In this document: positions 19,701-27,615 of the stretch, piece by piece
How the letters are laid out: the number at the start of each line of letters is the position of its first letter
How positions within the stretch are numbered: the first letter of the stretch is position 1
Source: Bacillus_I endophytica_A
Lineage (GTDB): Bacteria > Bacillota > Bacilli > Bacillales > Bacillaceae_H
Reading direction: 5' to 3'
Assembly (NCBI RefSeq): GCF_026790145.1
Contig: NZ_JALAMS010000028.1
Coordinates: 62,001-126,000 of the forward strand
DNA length: 64,000 nucleotides
Made by a program: the position numbers and the translations under genes
Notes under the pieces: generated by a model
The model's database searches: none
Told to the model about the DNA's origin: nothing
Seen by the model: the letters and a program-made list of their open reading frames with translations, nothing else

Positions 19701-20150
19701 CTTGAAGTATATGCTGTCCCAATTATTGTTATTTGGACATTTATATTCAGAATACTTTTCCCTACTAGTCACTCGAGGGGATTAATTGAAATTGGTTCTG
19801 TTTGCATCTTCTTCGTTGTTCTTATTATAGACGCGCTGAACAGTAACACAGTAAATGATGCTATTTTGCTCGGGGTGTTAGCAATTCTCTCAGCTCTAAT
19901 AGGATTTATTCTAAAATTTAAATCTTATTTCTTAGGCGGAATTGGAACTATCCTGTTAAATATTTATTTGCAAACCGATAGTTTGTGGGGAAATCTACCT
20001 TGGTGGCTTTATCTTATTCTAGGTGGTGGATTCTTAATCGCTGTTGCTAGTTTCTTCGAATGGCGCAAACAAAAAGATCAAACAACATCACAAGAAATTT
20101 TAAAACGGAATAAAGATAGACTTAAAGCCTGGTTCAAAAAATGGTCCTAA
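16782..20150 (+). CDS. Very large polytopic membrane protein of unknown function
   Basis: 1122 residues. A charged cytoplasmic N-terminus (residues 1-85, with a Glu/Lys-rich stretch EEKEPEKEKPIVKAKE) is followed by about thirty consecutive hydrophobic helices running nearly to the end, and a basic tail. The first helix block (LLFGGLILATSSWGSLGDGAKVF) resembles the start of DUF2157/SCO7613-type membrane proteins, a remote guess. No catalytic or transport motif was recognised. RBS AAAGGAGGGAAACGT. It is divergent from nasBC and ends before a terminator. Such repetitive low-complexity membrane proteins are widespread in bacilli but uncharacterised. Confidence 0.82.
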   Translation: MEKLSIQQREKIFEEELHTLEIKSYITSAQHDAVLASYRRYQDDEKTKQVMKIETTSHIEEKEPEKEKPIVKAKESKTPEQIRERNITVVLVTGVILLLFGGLILATSSWGSLGDGAKVFFISLIAVVFFAMSVLSYKLKISQTAFAFLTLASLFIPITILSAAYYELFGSYFSLYGEGRWFLGLLAGLVLFFLYKRIAERFQSKIFTILSLIMFTMSIITGLVYVTPNAESFFVALVLVNILLTFMSEKIKERKAFAVFKENANSFLKIKITAEAFVILCLYHHSALYATALLLLSILFLMMFLKGWHFLYQIGFSLSFVWGYVLFVNTTILTEINSISISMLPLFFIVLYIFLKRNAVLARNFQYSFVGLTLSALFYIHISEFSLQPSFEYLCSLALLTLQQFFVTLYMKNNLFSISTLTLFVFFIFRSTEGLGLSPLLKDWITFCIAAALYICYFLYSKKKWEVFQLGGVIVPILTGLFVLSDMLARLEWESLVVAFMLLTLIFFLTFKKEKDPSLSLYGVPISLLFSLLCFLGIVNTDTYMESIGTSGHFVLCALVMVGIAFIIKQRNLSSFFKPFFIVAHNSYAVALFTLLYEWFILQDSTPTLIFLGGTLLYTLTLRTFKSRYLWLPLAISSLFTYLSLLNIFQWQTAQSYASFLLTGGVLFLALSYTVKKYSTYGHFVLFWMSHCVTSLSLFFTILFDALTTIDSYLYTLPVICYAASAFYSEKLWQKYLFTFFSLSTVCISLLFVVEEIGNPNLYYAHGFSLTALLAALLWLKTKGAWKTIFEHYCFGILTLSILVYLGETAGIVDFKNFLVVVSLICFMIYLLNKRHLYIQIIFPLFCGTVFYMRFIFSSTAIVSMAVSLLLILLMLFFNYRWKEEEKISIRVLPYQIFGFLYIIVLNVRIFSSPESFWAQFLASIFVPLYIFALSIQSKLTKIEKGYRALIIATVFYPYSVVLNHIDIPALIELEVYAVPIIVIWTFIFRILFPTSHSRGLIEIGSVCIFFVVLIIDALNSNTVNDAILLGVLAILSALIGFILKFKSYFLGGIGTILLNIYLQTDSLWGNLPWWLYLILGGGFLIAVASFFEWRKQKDQTTSQEILKRNKDRLKAWFKKWS

Positions 20151-20208
20151 GTTGTATAAAAGAACGGAAAAAGGGCATGATAATAGTGTATTCCCCCTTT
20201 GTTAAATG

Positions 20209-20238
20209 GAAGTACTTCTGTAGTACTTCTATTTTTTT
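20209..20238 (+). terminator. Terminator downstream of the large membrane protein gene
   Basis: GAAGTACT (20209-20216) pairs with AGTACTTC (20222-20229), 5-nt loop, followed by TATTTTTTT. Confidence 0.75.
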
Positions 20239-20259
20239 AACCTTCTTAATTACCTAGAT

Positions 20260-20297
20260 AAAAGCCTTCATTTCTATTGATAGAAATGAAGGCTTTT
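20260..20297. terminator. Strong terminator downstream of the AbrB-like gene
   Basis: Perfect 17-bp stem AAAAGCCTTCATTTCTA (20260-20276) with its complement (20281-20297), loop TTGA. It is placed 16 bp past the stop of the minus-strand gene. Confidence 0.9.
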
Positions 20298-20313
20298 ACT
20301 GTCTATTTGATCT

Positions 20314-20601
20314 TTAAATTTGCTTTGTTCCAAACTTCTTTTCAATTTCGTTCATAAGAATATCTGCGCCTTCTTTGCTTAGTACAATTTTACCGTTTAA
20401 TAGGCTCAAATTCTCGCTGCTAACTTCTCCCGTAATCATGCATTCTTGATGTGCTCGGTATTTCTTTAGAATAATCTGTTCGTGATCCAGGTACATCTCT
20501 ACTGGCTCTTTTGCTTCTAAATTTAGTACTCTTCTTAACTCTTTTGGAAGAACAATCCTTCCTAATTCATCAACTTTGCGCACCATACCTGTCGTTTTCA
20601 T
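20314..20601 (-). CDS. AbrB/Abh-family transition-state regulator paralogue
   Basis: 95 residues. The N-terminal swapped-hairpin DNA-binding domain is well conserved: GMVRKVDELGRIVLPKELRR. The segment IILKKYRAHQECMITGEVS then matches the AbrB/Abh junction, and the C-terminal multimerisation half ends in LSKEGADILMNEIEKKF. AbrB-type proteins repress post-exponential genes by binding AT-rich DNA as tetramers. Residues around 25-40 (LNLEAKEPVEMYL) differ from both AbrB and Abh of B. subtilis, so I do not assign a symbol. RBS GAGGGGGAAGAAAA. It lies between the large membrane protein gene and the glycosyltransferase cluster. Confidence 0.9.
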   Translation of the reverse strand: MKTTGMVRKVDELGRIVLPKELRRVLNLEAKEPVEMYLDHEQIILKKYRAHQECMITGEVSSENLSLLNGKIVLSKEGADILMNEIEKKFGTKQI

Positions 20602-20691
20602 TTTTCTTCCCCCTCACCAGATTATAACTATCCGATACATCATTTATTTTACGCTATCCAAAAGCTTCTTTCATCTTTTCCACTAAAAAAA

Positions 20692-22083
20692 TTATAGCTT
20701 TGCAAGATAATGAATGGCTTCAAAAAAATCACCCACAATAAGCTCTGTTGTAGGTGGATAACCTTGCTGAGCAAAATGTCCTCTTAGTCTTATTGCATTT
20801 AGTTTATGAACATCAACAGCGTGAACAGCTTCTACTAAAAATCCTTCTTTCATTGCTTTGCATTGAGCAAGTGGTGGAACAGCAACAAGAGAGCTTGTTT
20901 CTAGCTTTTTATGATCACAAGCTACATTTAGCGCATATTTCCAAAGAGGAACAGGGTGTGTTAGAGGATCAATTTGCTTATTCAGTGCTACATCAATACC
21001 AGACTGAACAGCCTTAGCAAAGGGAAATAAGTCTTGAGCTGGAATTGTAAAATCACTATCTACAAACAATAAAATATCTCCTTGTGCTAGCGAAGCTCCC
21101 ACTCCTCTTCCAACATCGTGGCCTAGTCGATTTTCAAAAAGAACAACTGTTGCTCCGAGACTTTTTGCATATTCCTCTGTCTCATCTGTTGATCCGTTGA
21201 TTACAATAATAATTTCAAGGGGTTCGAGCTGCCTTGCCTGAGAGATAACACTTTTAATATACTTTGCTTCATTTTGAGCTGGAACAATAACAGATAACTG
21301 CTGGCCGTCATAAAGAGTAGAGCGAACTCCCAACCCCTTTTGAACATTATAGTTTTGTATTGCTAAAATCTCTCGATTTCTTCCAACGTCCTTGTATCCC
21401 CCTCTTTTGTCTCGCAAGAGCTCTTTACTAATACTTTCTACATGTTCCTTTATTACCCTCTTTTCTGAACACGATATTTTATGAAAAAATCCATTATGAT
21501 GAGAAGGATGAAATCTATTTAGCGTCTTTGTATCTATTTCATGTCTATGTTCAATTCTGCCCGCAACTTTCAACGTTTCTATAAAAGCTTCAACACTATA
21601 AGTACTTTTAATAAAATCACTTTTCACAAGAACTTCTTTTGTTAAAGCAAAAGGTGCTTTACAAAACGAACCTTTCCCACACTCTTTATGTCCTTTCCAT
21701 TCCGCAACTAGTTTCTTCCAAACTTCTGTTGAGGAATGTTCTTTAGGATTCTTGTTAACTGTCACATCACAGTTTCCAAAAAGAATAGAAGTGAGAAATT
21801 GCTGAAGTTCCGAAAAAGGGAGCGCAAAGTCAGCATCAAGAAAAAGCAATACATCTCCGTTTGCTTTTTTGGCTCCTTCGACTCGAGCTGAATGCTGACC
21901 AAGCTTCTCAGTATGTTCAATTACAATGCATCCGTTCTCTTTCGCAATTGTACTAGAATGATCTGTACAACCGTTTACAACGACAATAATTTCTAATGGT
22001 TGAAAAAGTTTAATTCCTGTAATAACAGCTTTAAGTGTCCTTTCCTCATTAAAGACAGGGATAATAACAAAAAGTGATCTCAT
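20692..22083 (-). CDS. Double-module family 2 glycosyltransferase
   Basis: 463 residues built from two GT2 modules. Module 1 (1-215) begins LFVIIPVFNEERT, with NGCTDHSS and the metal motif FLDADF. Module 2 (about 265-463) begins LSVIVPAQNEAKY, with NGSTDETEE and FVDSDF. A linker reading KRGGYKDVGRNREIL joins them. Both keep the nucleotide-sugar fold and the DxD motif, so both may be active. Module 2 ends with the lineage motif PPLAQ, AVHAVDV and VGDFFEAIHYL shared with the next two genes. RBS AGGAGGATAAAC. The acceptor is unknown. A spore coat or surface glycan role is inferred only from the DUF2642-like neighbour. Confidence 0.82.
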   Translation of the reverse strand: MRSLFVIIPVFNEERTLKAVITGIKLFQPLEIIVVVNGCTDHSSTIAKENGCIVIEHTEKLGQHSARVEGAKKANGDVLLFLDADFALPFSELQQFLTSILFGNCDVTVNKNPKEHSSTEVWKKLVAEWKGHKECGKGSFCKAPFALTKEVLVKSDFIKSTYSVEAFIETLKVAGRIEHRHEIDTKTLNRFHPSHHNGFFHKISCSEKRVIKEHVESISKELLRDKRGGYKDVGRNREILAIQNYNVQKGLGVRSTLYDGQQLSVIVPAQNEAKYIKSVISQARQLEPLEIIIVINGSTDETEEYAKSLGATVVLFENRLGHDVGRGVGASLAQGDILLFVDSDFTIPAQDLFPFAKAVQSGIDVALNKQIDPLTHPVPLWKYALNVACDHKKLETSSLVAVPPLAQCKAMKEGFLVEAVHAVDVHKLNAIRLRGHFAQQGYPPTTELIVGDFFEAIHYLAKL

Positions 22084-22134
22084 GTTTATCCTCCTATATT
22101 TTCTATGCTGTTATTACTCTATTCAACTCTTGCT

Positions 22135-22872
22135 TTATGTGTTATCTAATCTTTCTAGAACCTCTTGATTTCTTCCTCCATCTGTGAAACCTCCACGTTT
22201 ATCCGTTTTTTGAATTAAATGATGAAGAACTTCAGCATGGTCTCCTAAAATTCGCTCTGTTGAAGATGGAAGATTATTGTTCACTTTCTTATGATCTTTT
22301 CGAATTCTATTTGTTGTAATAACATCTACTTCGTGAACCGCCTTAACGATAAATCCATGTTCAATTGCTAGAACTTGAGCAAGTGGTGGAACAATGAATG
22401 TTTCATAACTAATTTTCTCAAAAACTTCGCGCCGAATCGCATGAGGAATAGCTGTCATTGTGTTAATGGAAAGCTCCTGTCTTTTGGCTGCAAGCATAAG
22501 AGCTTGTTTTGCTACACTTATACAGTGAATAGGGTGAAAACGATCTAAAAAGCTGTCCAAATCATTTACCGCTACATGAACACCTTTTGCACCTGCTTCC
22601 AAAAACGGGCGCAATTCTTCTGCTTTAATAACAATATCTCCGTCTACAAACAAGCAAACTTCTCCATTACTATGCATAGCCCCGATAGCTCTTGGAACGT
22701 TATGACCTAGAGAGTAAGGGAAATCAAGGACAATCGCTCCCATGCTTCTCGCCTTTTTAATTGTCTCGCGATCAGCTCCATTCCCAATAACGATAATCTC
22801 TTCTACTCCAGCTTTTCTCACTTCTTCAATGACGCCCATAATTGTTTCCTTTTCTTCTCCAACTGGAATCAC
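22135..22872 (-). CDS. GT2 glycosyltransferase module, 3' half of a frameshift-split double-module gene
   Basis: As an isolated frame this gives 245 residues from GTG 22872. The start has no RBS and would cut off the first beta-strand of the GT2 fold. The same frame continues upstream to 22950 (KRTVLDHYGKFARRW, then KIKYSAVIPVGEE), where it overlaps the end of the preceding gene. It contains FVDGDI (DxD), PPLAQVLAIEHG, AVHEVDV and PSSTERILGDHAEVLHHL. It ends in a copy of the linker, KRGGFTDGGRNQEVL. I read it as the second module of one ancestral protein of about 507 residues spanning 22135-23657. Confidence 0.75.
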   Translation of the reverse strand: MIPVGEEKETIMGVIEEVRKAGVEEIIVIGNGADRETIKKARSMGAIVLDFPYSLGHNVPRAIGAMHSNGEVCLFVDGDIVIKAEELRPFLEAGAKGVHVAVNDLDSFLDRFHPIHCISVAKQALMLAAKRQELSINTMTAIPHAIRREVFEKISYETFIVPPLAQVLAIEHGFIVKAVHEVDVITTNRIRKDHKKVNNNLPSSTERILGDHAEVLHHLIQKTDKRGGFTDGGRNQEVLERLDNT

Positions 22873-22955
22873 AGCACTATATTTTATCTTTTTTCTCCAT
22901 CTACGAGCAAACTTTCCGTAATGATCTAAAACGGTACGCTTTCTTGGCCCATCTG

Positions 22956-23657
22956 TTAAGCCGCCCGCTTTCCTTTCTCATTGAGAAGATAAGAAATCGC
23001 CTCAATATGATCGCCAATAATCAGATTTGTAGAAGACGGAAGCCCATCTATAAGCGTTCGGTGCGTTGTCTTAATTTTATTTGTTGTAACGACGTCAACG
23101 GCGGCAGGTGCACTAATTTTCATTCCTGATAAAACAGCAATTGTTTGGGCAAGAGGAGGAACAGCTAGATTCTTATAGCCAATTCTCTCTGCTGCTTTCT
23201 TACTCATAGCATGAGGAATAGCTACAAGTGAATTCACATGAAGATCTTCTCTCTTCAGCATGAAATTTAGCGCAAGCTTCCATACTACTACAAAATGCGC
23301 ACGAACTTTACGGTAAAGCGTCCAGGACAAGTTGTTTAATGCAATGTCCTGGCCACTTTGAATTGCTTTAACAAAAGGACGCAACTTTGTATGGTGTATA
23401 GGAATGTCTCCATCAAAAAAAAGCAAAATATCACCTTTTGCTTCTTTTGCGCCTACTGCTCTTCCAACGTCAATACCTAACTTTTCTTCAAAAGAAATCA
23501 CTCTACAGTTTAAACTTCGTGCAATTTCCTCTGTATTATCTGTTGATCCATTTACAACAACAATGATTTCAAATGGATTTAACCCTTTTGCTTCCTTGAT
23601 AACGTTTGCTATTATATCTCCTTCATCACATGCGGGAATAATGATAGACAGCTTCAT
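22956..23657 (-). CDS. GT2 glycosyltransferase module, 5' half of the split gene
   Basis: 233 residues. A clean GT2 module: LSIIIPACDEGDI, NGSTDNTEEIARSL, the DxD motif FFDGDI, then PPLAQTIAVLSG, AVDVVTTNKIKTTHR and PSSTNLIIGDHIEAISYL. Its ATG overlaps the upstream gene's TGA (ATGA). The last residues, NEKGKRAA then stop, diverge exactly where a linker KRGGLTDGP continues in the -1 frame. One missing G in the CGGGCGG run near 22965 explains this. The module itself looks complete and could still work alone. Confidence 0.8.
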   Translation of the reverse strand: MKLSIIIPACDEGDIIANVIKEAKGLNPFEIIVVVNGSTDNTEEIARSLNCRVISFEEKLGIDVGRAVGAKEAKGDILLFFDGDIPIHHTKLRPFVKAIQSGQDIALNNLSWTLYRKVRAHFVVVWKLALNFMLKREDLHVNSLVAIPHAMSKKAAERIGYKNLAVPPLAQTIAVLSGMKISAPAAVDVVTTNKIKTTHRTLIDGLPSSTNLIIGDHIEAISYLLNEKGKRAA

Positions 23658-24268
23658 GCCGTTTCACTCTGACTCTCAAATAATCGCACATATGTGATAA
23701 CATCCAGACGGACTGTGACATCTTCTGATGGAATATAAGGTGAATAGTTACTTGAAGTACGAATAACAGCAACGCTTTCACCTACAGACATTAATGTACC
23801 TGTTAAAATGTCTACAGGTGTGATAATTTGCACAAGCGTTCCCACTGCTTCTCTTAATGCCTCATTAAACATATAGATAGCCTCCTCTTGATAGATTACA
23901 ATAATGCTATCAAAAGGTAATAAAATCGTAGTCTCTGAGCTTTCTTGGAGAACTAGATAGTCTTCTCCAACTAAAATAATCGTTCCGTTTAACATATTTA
24001 CTGTTGTTGAAATGACCACTTCTTGATTCAAGTATTGTTCTGCAATCTCTTTAAAAGGAGATTCCTCACTTTCTTCTAAAATACTCAAAAGGTATTCTCT
24101 AAACTCGTCAGAAAATAGCACTTCTTCTACAGCTTCTTTTGTATGCTTTTCAATAAATTCACCAAAAGCATTTGAAAATAGGATATCTCTTATTCGTTTT
24201 ACAACGGATTTGAAGCAAATAAACAACACAACATAACTTCCAATCAGTTCTATCCGTATTCTATGCAA
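23654..24268 (-). CDS. DUF2642-like protein with two Sm-like repeats, heading the GT2 cluster
   Basis: About 204 residues with an uncertain start. The frame has no ATG near its 5' end; candidates are TTG 24268 or GTG 24229, the latter after GGAAG. The body (30-80) is charged and helical (NAFGEFIEKHTKEAVEEVL). Then come two repeats of a small beta unit: VVISTTVNMLNGTIILVGED and a second beginning LVQIITPVDILTGTL. These resemble the DUF2642 domain found in CotB-type and other spore proteins of bacilli. CATAGAATA at the TTG start would fit a sporulation sigma-factor -10 (CATANNNTA), but no matching -35 is convincing. Overlaps the next gene by ATGA. Function unknown. Confidence 0.68.
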   Translation of the reverse strand: MHRIRIELIGSYVVLFICFKSVVKRIRDILFSNAFGEFIEKHTKEAVEEVLFSDEFREYLLSILEESEESPFKEIAEQYLNQEVVISTTVNMLNGTIILVGEDYLVLQESSETTILLPFDSIIVIYQEEAIYMFNEALREAVGTLVQIITPVDILTGTLMSVGESVAVIRTSSNYSPYIPSEDVTVRLDVITYVRLFESQSETA

Positions 24269-24374
24269 CAGGCTTATCCATGCTGCTTTAATAATATATA
24301 CATTTGGATAAATTTCGTGAGGTAGAGGAGCCTATTTTCCAGCCTATTTCTATAAAAGTGGGGCATTAACTAGA

Positions 24375-24408
24375 AAAAAGAGAATGCTTCATAGAGCCCT
24401 CTCTTTTT
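24375..24408 (-). terminator. Putative terminator of the mpg gene
   Basis: AAAAAGAGA (24375-24383) pairs with TCTCTTTTT (24400-24408) around a 16-nt loop, just past the stop of the gene at 24426. Moderately weak stem. Confidence 0.55.
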
Positions 24409-24425
24409 GTTCATATTATTGATGA

Positions 24426-25007
24426 CTATCTTGAGACAAATGGATTTCCCTCAATCCAAAAACGCCAAGGGTAATCTCTTGCTTCTCCGCTATTCTCAAT
24501 TCCTATCCTTGGCCCGCTTCTAATTTGCTTTGGTAAAATACCCTTTTTAAGATAAAGAGGTGATTTACGAATATCGTGTCCATAATCATCCATTGTGATC
24601 CCTAAAGCTTTTGTAAGCTTTCCAGGTCCATTTGTAAGCTGCACTTCTTTTTTTACAGCTTGTCCTCTTCGTTCATACATCAGTGGGATACCTGTGGCAG
24701 GCTCTAAATCCCTTATGAGAACAGCCTCAGGGTTGCCTTCTTCAGCACTTACAATATTCACCAAACAATGTCTATGCATTGTGTATGTATAAACATATCC
24801 TTGTTTTCCAAACATTACTTCCGTTCGCTTTGTTCGTCTATTATTAAAACTGTGCGCAGCTCGATCTTCTGGCCCTTTATATGCTTCAGTTTCTACAATA
24901 TAGCCGGAAGCAATACCGTCCTCTGTTTCCTTTACAAGTAGACATCCTAGCAAAGATTGAGCAAGTTCGAGCGTTGGCTGTGCGAAAAATTCCGGTTTAA
25001 AATCCAT
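24426..25007 (-). CDS. 3-methyladenine DNA glycosylase (AAG/MPG family)
   Basis: 193 residues of the alkyladenine glycosylase fold, the length of B. subtilis YxlJ. Visible motifs: GYIVETEAYKGPEDRAAHS, with the catalytic glutamate in the VETEAY segment; the intercalation-region tyrosines YVYTYTMHRHCLVNIV; and TNGPGKLTKALGI near the DNA-binding C-terminus. It excises alkylated and deaminated purines by base excision repair. RBS AAGGAAGGCACTCT before ATG 25007. Monocistronic, divergent from uppP. Confidence 0.93.
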   Translation of the reverse strand: MDFKPEFFAQPTLELAQSLLGCLLVKETEDGIASGYIVETEAYKGPEDRAAHSFNNRRTKRTEVMFGKQGYVYTYTMHRHCLVNIVSAEEGNPEAVLIRDLEPATGIPLMYERRGQAVKKEVQLTNGPGKLTKALGITMDDYGHDIRKSPLYLKKGILPKQIRSGPRIGIENSGEARDYPWRFWIEGNPFVSR

Positions 25008-25153
25008 AGAGTGCCTTCCTTTCTATTTTTGTTTGCTCTTCATTTCTTTTCTGTGTTATGATACCCAAGATACTGCTAGGAAACACATGAGCTTATCTTT
25101 TTAAGAGAAAAGCACATTACATAGTTTACCAATTTAATAGCAGTTCTTTTAGC

Positions 25154-25172
25154 TAAACAAACGTTTATTTAA
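25154..25172. promoter_or_regulatory. Copy 1 of a repeated near-palindrome, upstream of uppP
   Basis: TAAACAAACGTTTATTTAA is one change away from a perfect palindrome of consensus TTAAACAAACGTTTGTTTAA. Identical at 39846 and two substitutions different at 51794. It lies 111 bp upstream of the uppP start. The symmetry and repetition suggest a repressor operator, possibly of TetR type. No regulator is identified. Confidence 0.5.
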
Positions 25173-25282
25173 CTCTTAATCTTTTCCAGTAGAAGAAAAT
25201 GAGTATTCTTTTTCACCTTTTTGCAGTATATAATAATAACGTTAAGTTAAGATTTTACTTTGTGTTAAGAGGAGATTTTAAA

Positions 25283-26110
25283 ATGATTGATATGTTTGAT
25301 TTACTGAAAGCTCTGATTCTTGGAATTGTGGAAGGTCTAACAGAATTTGCTCCTGTTTCTTCAACAGGCCATATGATTATTGTTGATGATTTATTGTTAA
25401 AATCAAAAGAGATTTTAACAGAACCTGTTGCAAATACGTTCAAAGTAGTCATTCAGCTCGGCTCTATTTTAGCCGTTGTTATTGTATTTAAGGATCGATT
25501 TATTGATTTGCTTGGTTTGAACCGCAAAAAGCACTACGCAAATGAAAATCGTCTAAAGCTAGGGCAAGTTATTGTAGGTCTACTCCCAGCTGCTGTACTC
25601 GGTCTTTTATTTGAAGACTTTATCGATGAGCATCTATTTTCTATTAACACCGTAATATATAGTCTTGTAGTAGGAGCTATTCTAATGATTATTGCGGATA
25701 TTGTAAGCCGTAATAAACCGCAAATCAATACAATTGACAAAATAACGTACAAGCAGGCACTTGGGGTTGGTCTTTTCCAATGTATTGCTCTTTGGCCAGG
25801 GTTCTCTAGATCAGGGGCAACAATTTCAGGTGGGGTTTTACTAGGTATGTCTCACCGTGCTGCTGCTGACTTTACATTTATTATGGCTGTTCCTGTAATG
25901 GCTGGAGCAAGCTTTTTATCTCTCCTAAAGAACTGGCAGTACTTCTCAATGGATGTTCTTCCATTCTTTATTATCGGATTTATTAGTGCATTTGTTTTCG
26001 CACTAGTGTCCATCCGCTTTTTCTTAAAATTAATTAACCGAATCAAATTACTTCCTTTTGCGATTTATCGAATCATCATTGCGATTATCATTTATATCGT
26101 ATTTCTATAA
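25283..26110 (+). CDS. uppP: Undecaprenyl-diphosphatase BacA/UppP
   Basis: 275 residues from ATG 25283, set by AGAGGAGATTTTAAA; an in-frame ATG 84 bp upstream has no RBS. It is a polytopic membrane protein with the BacA motifs EGLTEFAPVSSTGHM (E17, E21, S27 and H30 from this start) and PGFSRSGATISGG. These form the active site that removes a phosphate from undecaprenyl diphosphate and recycles the lipid carrier for peptidoglycan and teichoic acid synthesis. It gives basal bacitracin tolerance. Monocistronic. Its promoter region contains a repeated palindrome also found upstream of ywbE. Confidence 0.94.
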   Translation: MIDMFDLLKALILGIVEGLTEFAPVSSTGHMIIVDDLLLKSKEILTEPVANTFKVVIQLGSILAVVIVFKDRFIDLLGLNRKKHYANENRLKLGQVIVGLLPAAVLGLLFEDFIDEHLFSINTVIYSLVVGAILMIIADIVSRNKPQINTIDKITYKQALGVGLFQCIALWPGFSRSGATISGGVLLGMSHRAAADFTFIMAVPVMAGASFLSLLKNWQYFSMDVLPFFIIGFISAFVFALVSIRFFLKLINRIKLLPFAIYRIIIAIIIYIVFL

Positions 26111-26113
26111 TAA

Positions 26114-26151
26114 AAAAGGCCCGTACTCTTTTAAAAGAGTACGGGCCTTTT
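26114..26151. terminator. Bidirectional terminator between uppP and gltT
   Basis: Perfect 17-bp stem AAAAGGCCCGTACTCTT (26114-26130) with its complement (26135-26151), loop TTAA, between convergent genes. Confidence 0.93.
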
Positions 26152-26166
26152 AATTTCAAGAAAATG

Positions 26167-27450
26167 TTAGTTGGCATCTAATGGTGCTGGTTTTCTCTTC
26201 ATAATCTCATTTGCTTTCTTACCGTCAAATTGACCTTGCCAATGTGACATAACAACAGCTGCAAGAGCATTTCCAACTAAGTTAACAACTGTTCTTGCCA
26301 TATCCATAATACGGTCAACCCCTGCGATAAATGCTAAACCTTCAGCAGGGACACCAATTGAACCAAGCGTTGCTAGAAGTACGACAAATGATGTTCCAGG
26401 TACAGCAGCCATTCCTTTTGATGTTACCATCAATACAAGAACAAGTGTGATTTGATGCCAAATTGTTAAATCAATACCATACACTTGAGCTAAGAAAAGA
26501 GCTGCAATCGATTGATAGAGAACGGAGCCGTCCAAGTTAAACGTATATCCAATTGGAATTACGAAAGAAACGATAGATTTTGGACAACCAATTTCCTCCA
26601 TCTTTTTCATAATTCTTGGAAGTACTGTTTCTGAACTTGATGTACTATAAGCAAGCAAGAGCTCGTCCTTTAGATAAGCAAGCATTCTGAAAATATTAAC
26701 ATTCGCAATTTTAGCGATAATTCCTAGTACAACGATTAGGAAGAAGATAAGCGCTGCGTAAACAAGAATAATAAGTTTACCAAGCGACATCAACGAATCA
26801 AAACCGAATTTAGAAACTGTAACTCCAATAAGTGCAAAAACCCCAAATGGAGCAAACTTCATAATCATATTTACGACATTAAACATTGCCTGTGCTGTTG
26901 CATCAAAAAATGCAATAACAGGCTTCCCTCTTTCACCAAGCTTAGAAATTCCTAGTGCAAAGAAAACAGTGAAGAAAATAATCGCAAGCATATCTCCTTC
27001 AGCTAGTGATTTGAACAAGTTTGTTGGCACGATATGCAAAAACGTTTCTGCCACAGACTTTTGACTTTCTTCTTCTGATGTTTCTACATATTGACCAATG
27101 TCTGTTTTCTGAGCAGACTCTATATCAACACCTTGTCCTGGCTGAAAGATATTTGCTAAAAATAGACCAATGATAATTGCAAATGTTGTTACAATTTCAA
27201 AGTAAGCAATCGTTTTTACACCCAAAGACCCAACTTTCTTACTATCACCAGTTCCTGCAATTCCAACGATAAGACTTGCAACTACGATTGGAATTACAAT
27301 CATTTTAATTAATCTTAAAAAGATATCTCCAATTGGTTGAAGATATGTTTCAACGTTAGGATTCCCGAACCAAATTGCCCCGACTGCAATCCCTAGAATT
27401 AAACCAAGGAATATTTGCGAGGCTAGTCCGAACTTAAACTTCTTTTTCAT
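26167..27450 (-). CDS. gltT: Proton/sodium-glutamate symporter GltT (DAACS family)
   Basis: 427 residues, very close in sequence and length to B. subtilis GltT. Family signatures: the serine-rich re-entrant hairpin AYSTSSSETVLP, the TM7 motif NLDGSVLYQ, the second hairpin SKGMAAVPGTSFVVLLATL, and the substrate-binding DRIMDMARTVVNLVGN in TM8, where R binds the side-chain carboxylate of glutamate or aspartate. It imports acidic amino acids with H+ or Na+. RBS AAGGGAGGACACCT. Monocistronic with a shared terminator. C4-dicarboxylate uptake (DctP-like) is less likely given the end-to-end match. Confidence 0.9.
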   Translation of the reverse strand: MKKKFKFGLASQIFLGLILGIAVGAIWFGNPNVETYLQPIGDIFLRLIKMIVIPIVVASLIVGIAGTGDSKKVGSLGVKTIAYFEIVTTFAIIIGLFLANIFQPGQGVDIESAQKTDIGQYVETSEEESQKSVAETFLHIVPTNLFKSLAEGDMLAIIFFTVFFALGISKLGERGKPVIAFFDATAQAMFNVVNMIMKFAPFGVFALIGVTVSKFGFDSLMSLGKLIILVYAALIFFLIVVLGIIAKIANVNIFRMLAYLKDELLLAYSTSSSETVLPRIMKKMEEIGCPKSIVSFVIPIGYTFNLDGSVLYQSIAALFLAQVYGIDLTIWHQITLVLVLMVTSKGMAAVPGTSFVVLLATLGSIGVPAEGLAFIAGVDRIMDMARTVVNLVGNALAAVVMSHWQGQFDGKKANEIMKRKPAPLDAN

Positions 27451-27615
27451 AGGTGTCCTCCCTTATAGTGACAATTCGCTAAATAGTCACAACATTATAA
27501 TCATACGTTATGCATTATACATGTTTCTGACCAATTAATCTATGTAAAATTCTAACTAAATCAAAAATCGCACACGCTTACATTACTAACCCCCCTTGAT
27601 AAGCCTTATTATTTC

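Noticed and set aside
22940..22975. Programmed -1 frameshifting between the two GT2 halves
   Set aside because: No canonical X-XXY-YYZ slippery heptamer in the right phase; a simple indel is more economical, though not excluded.
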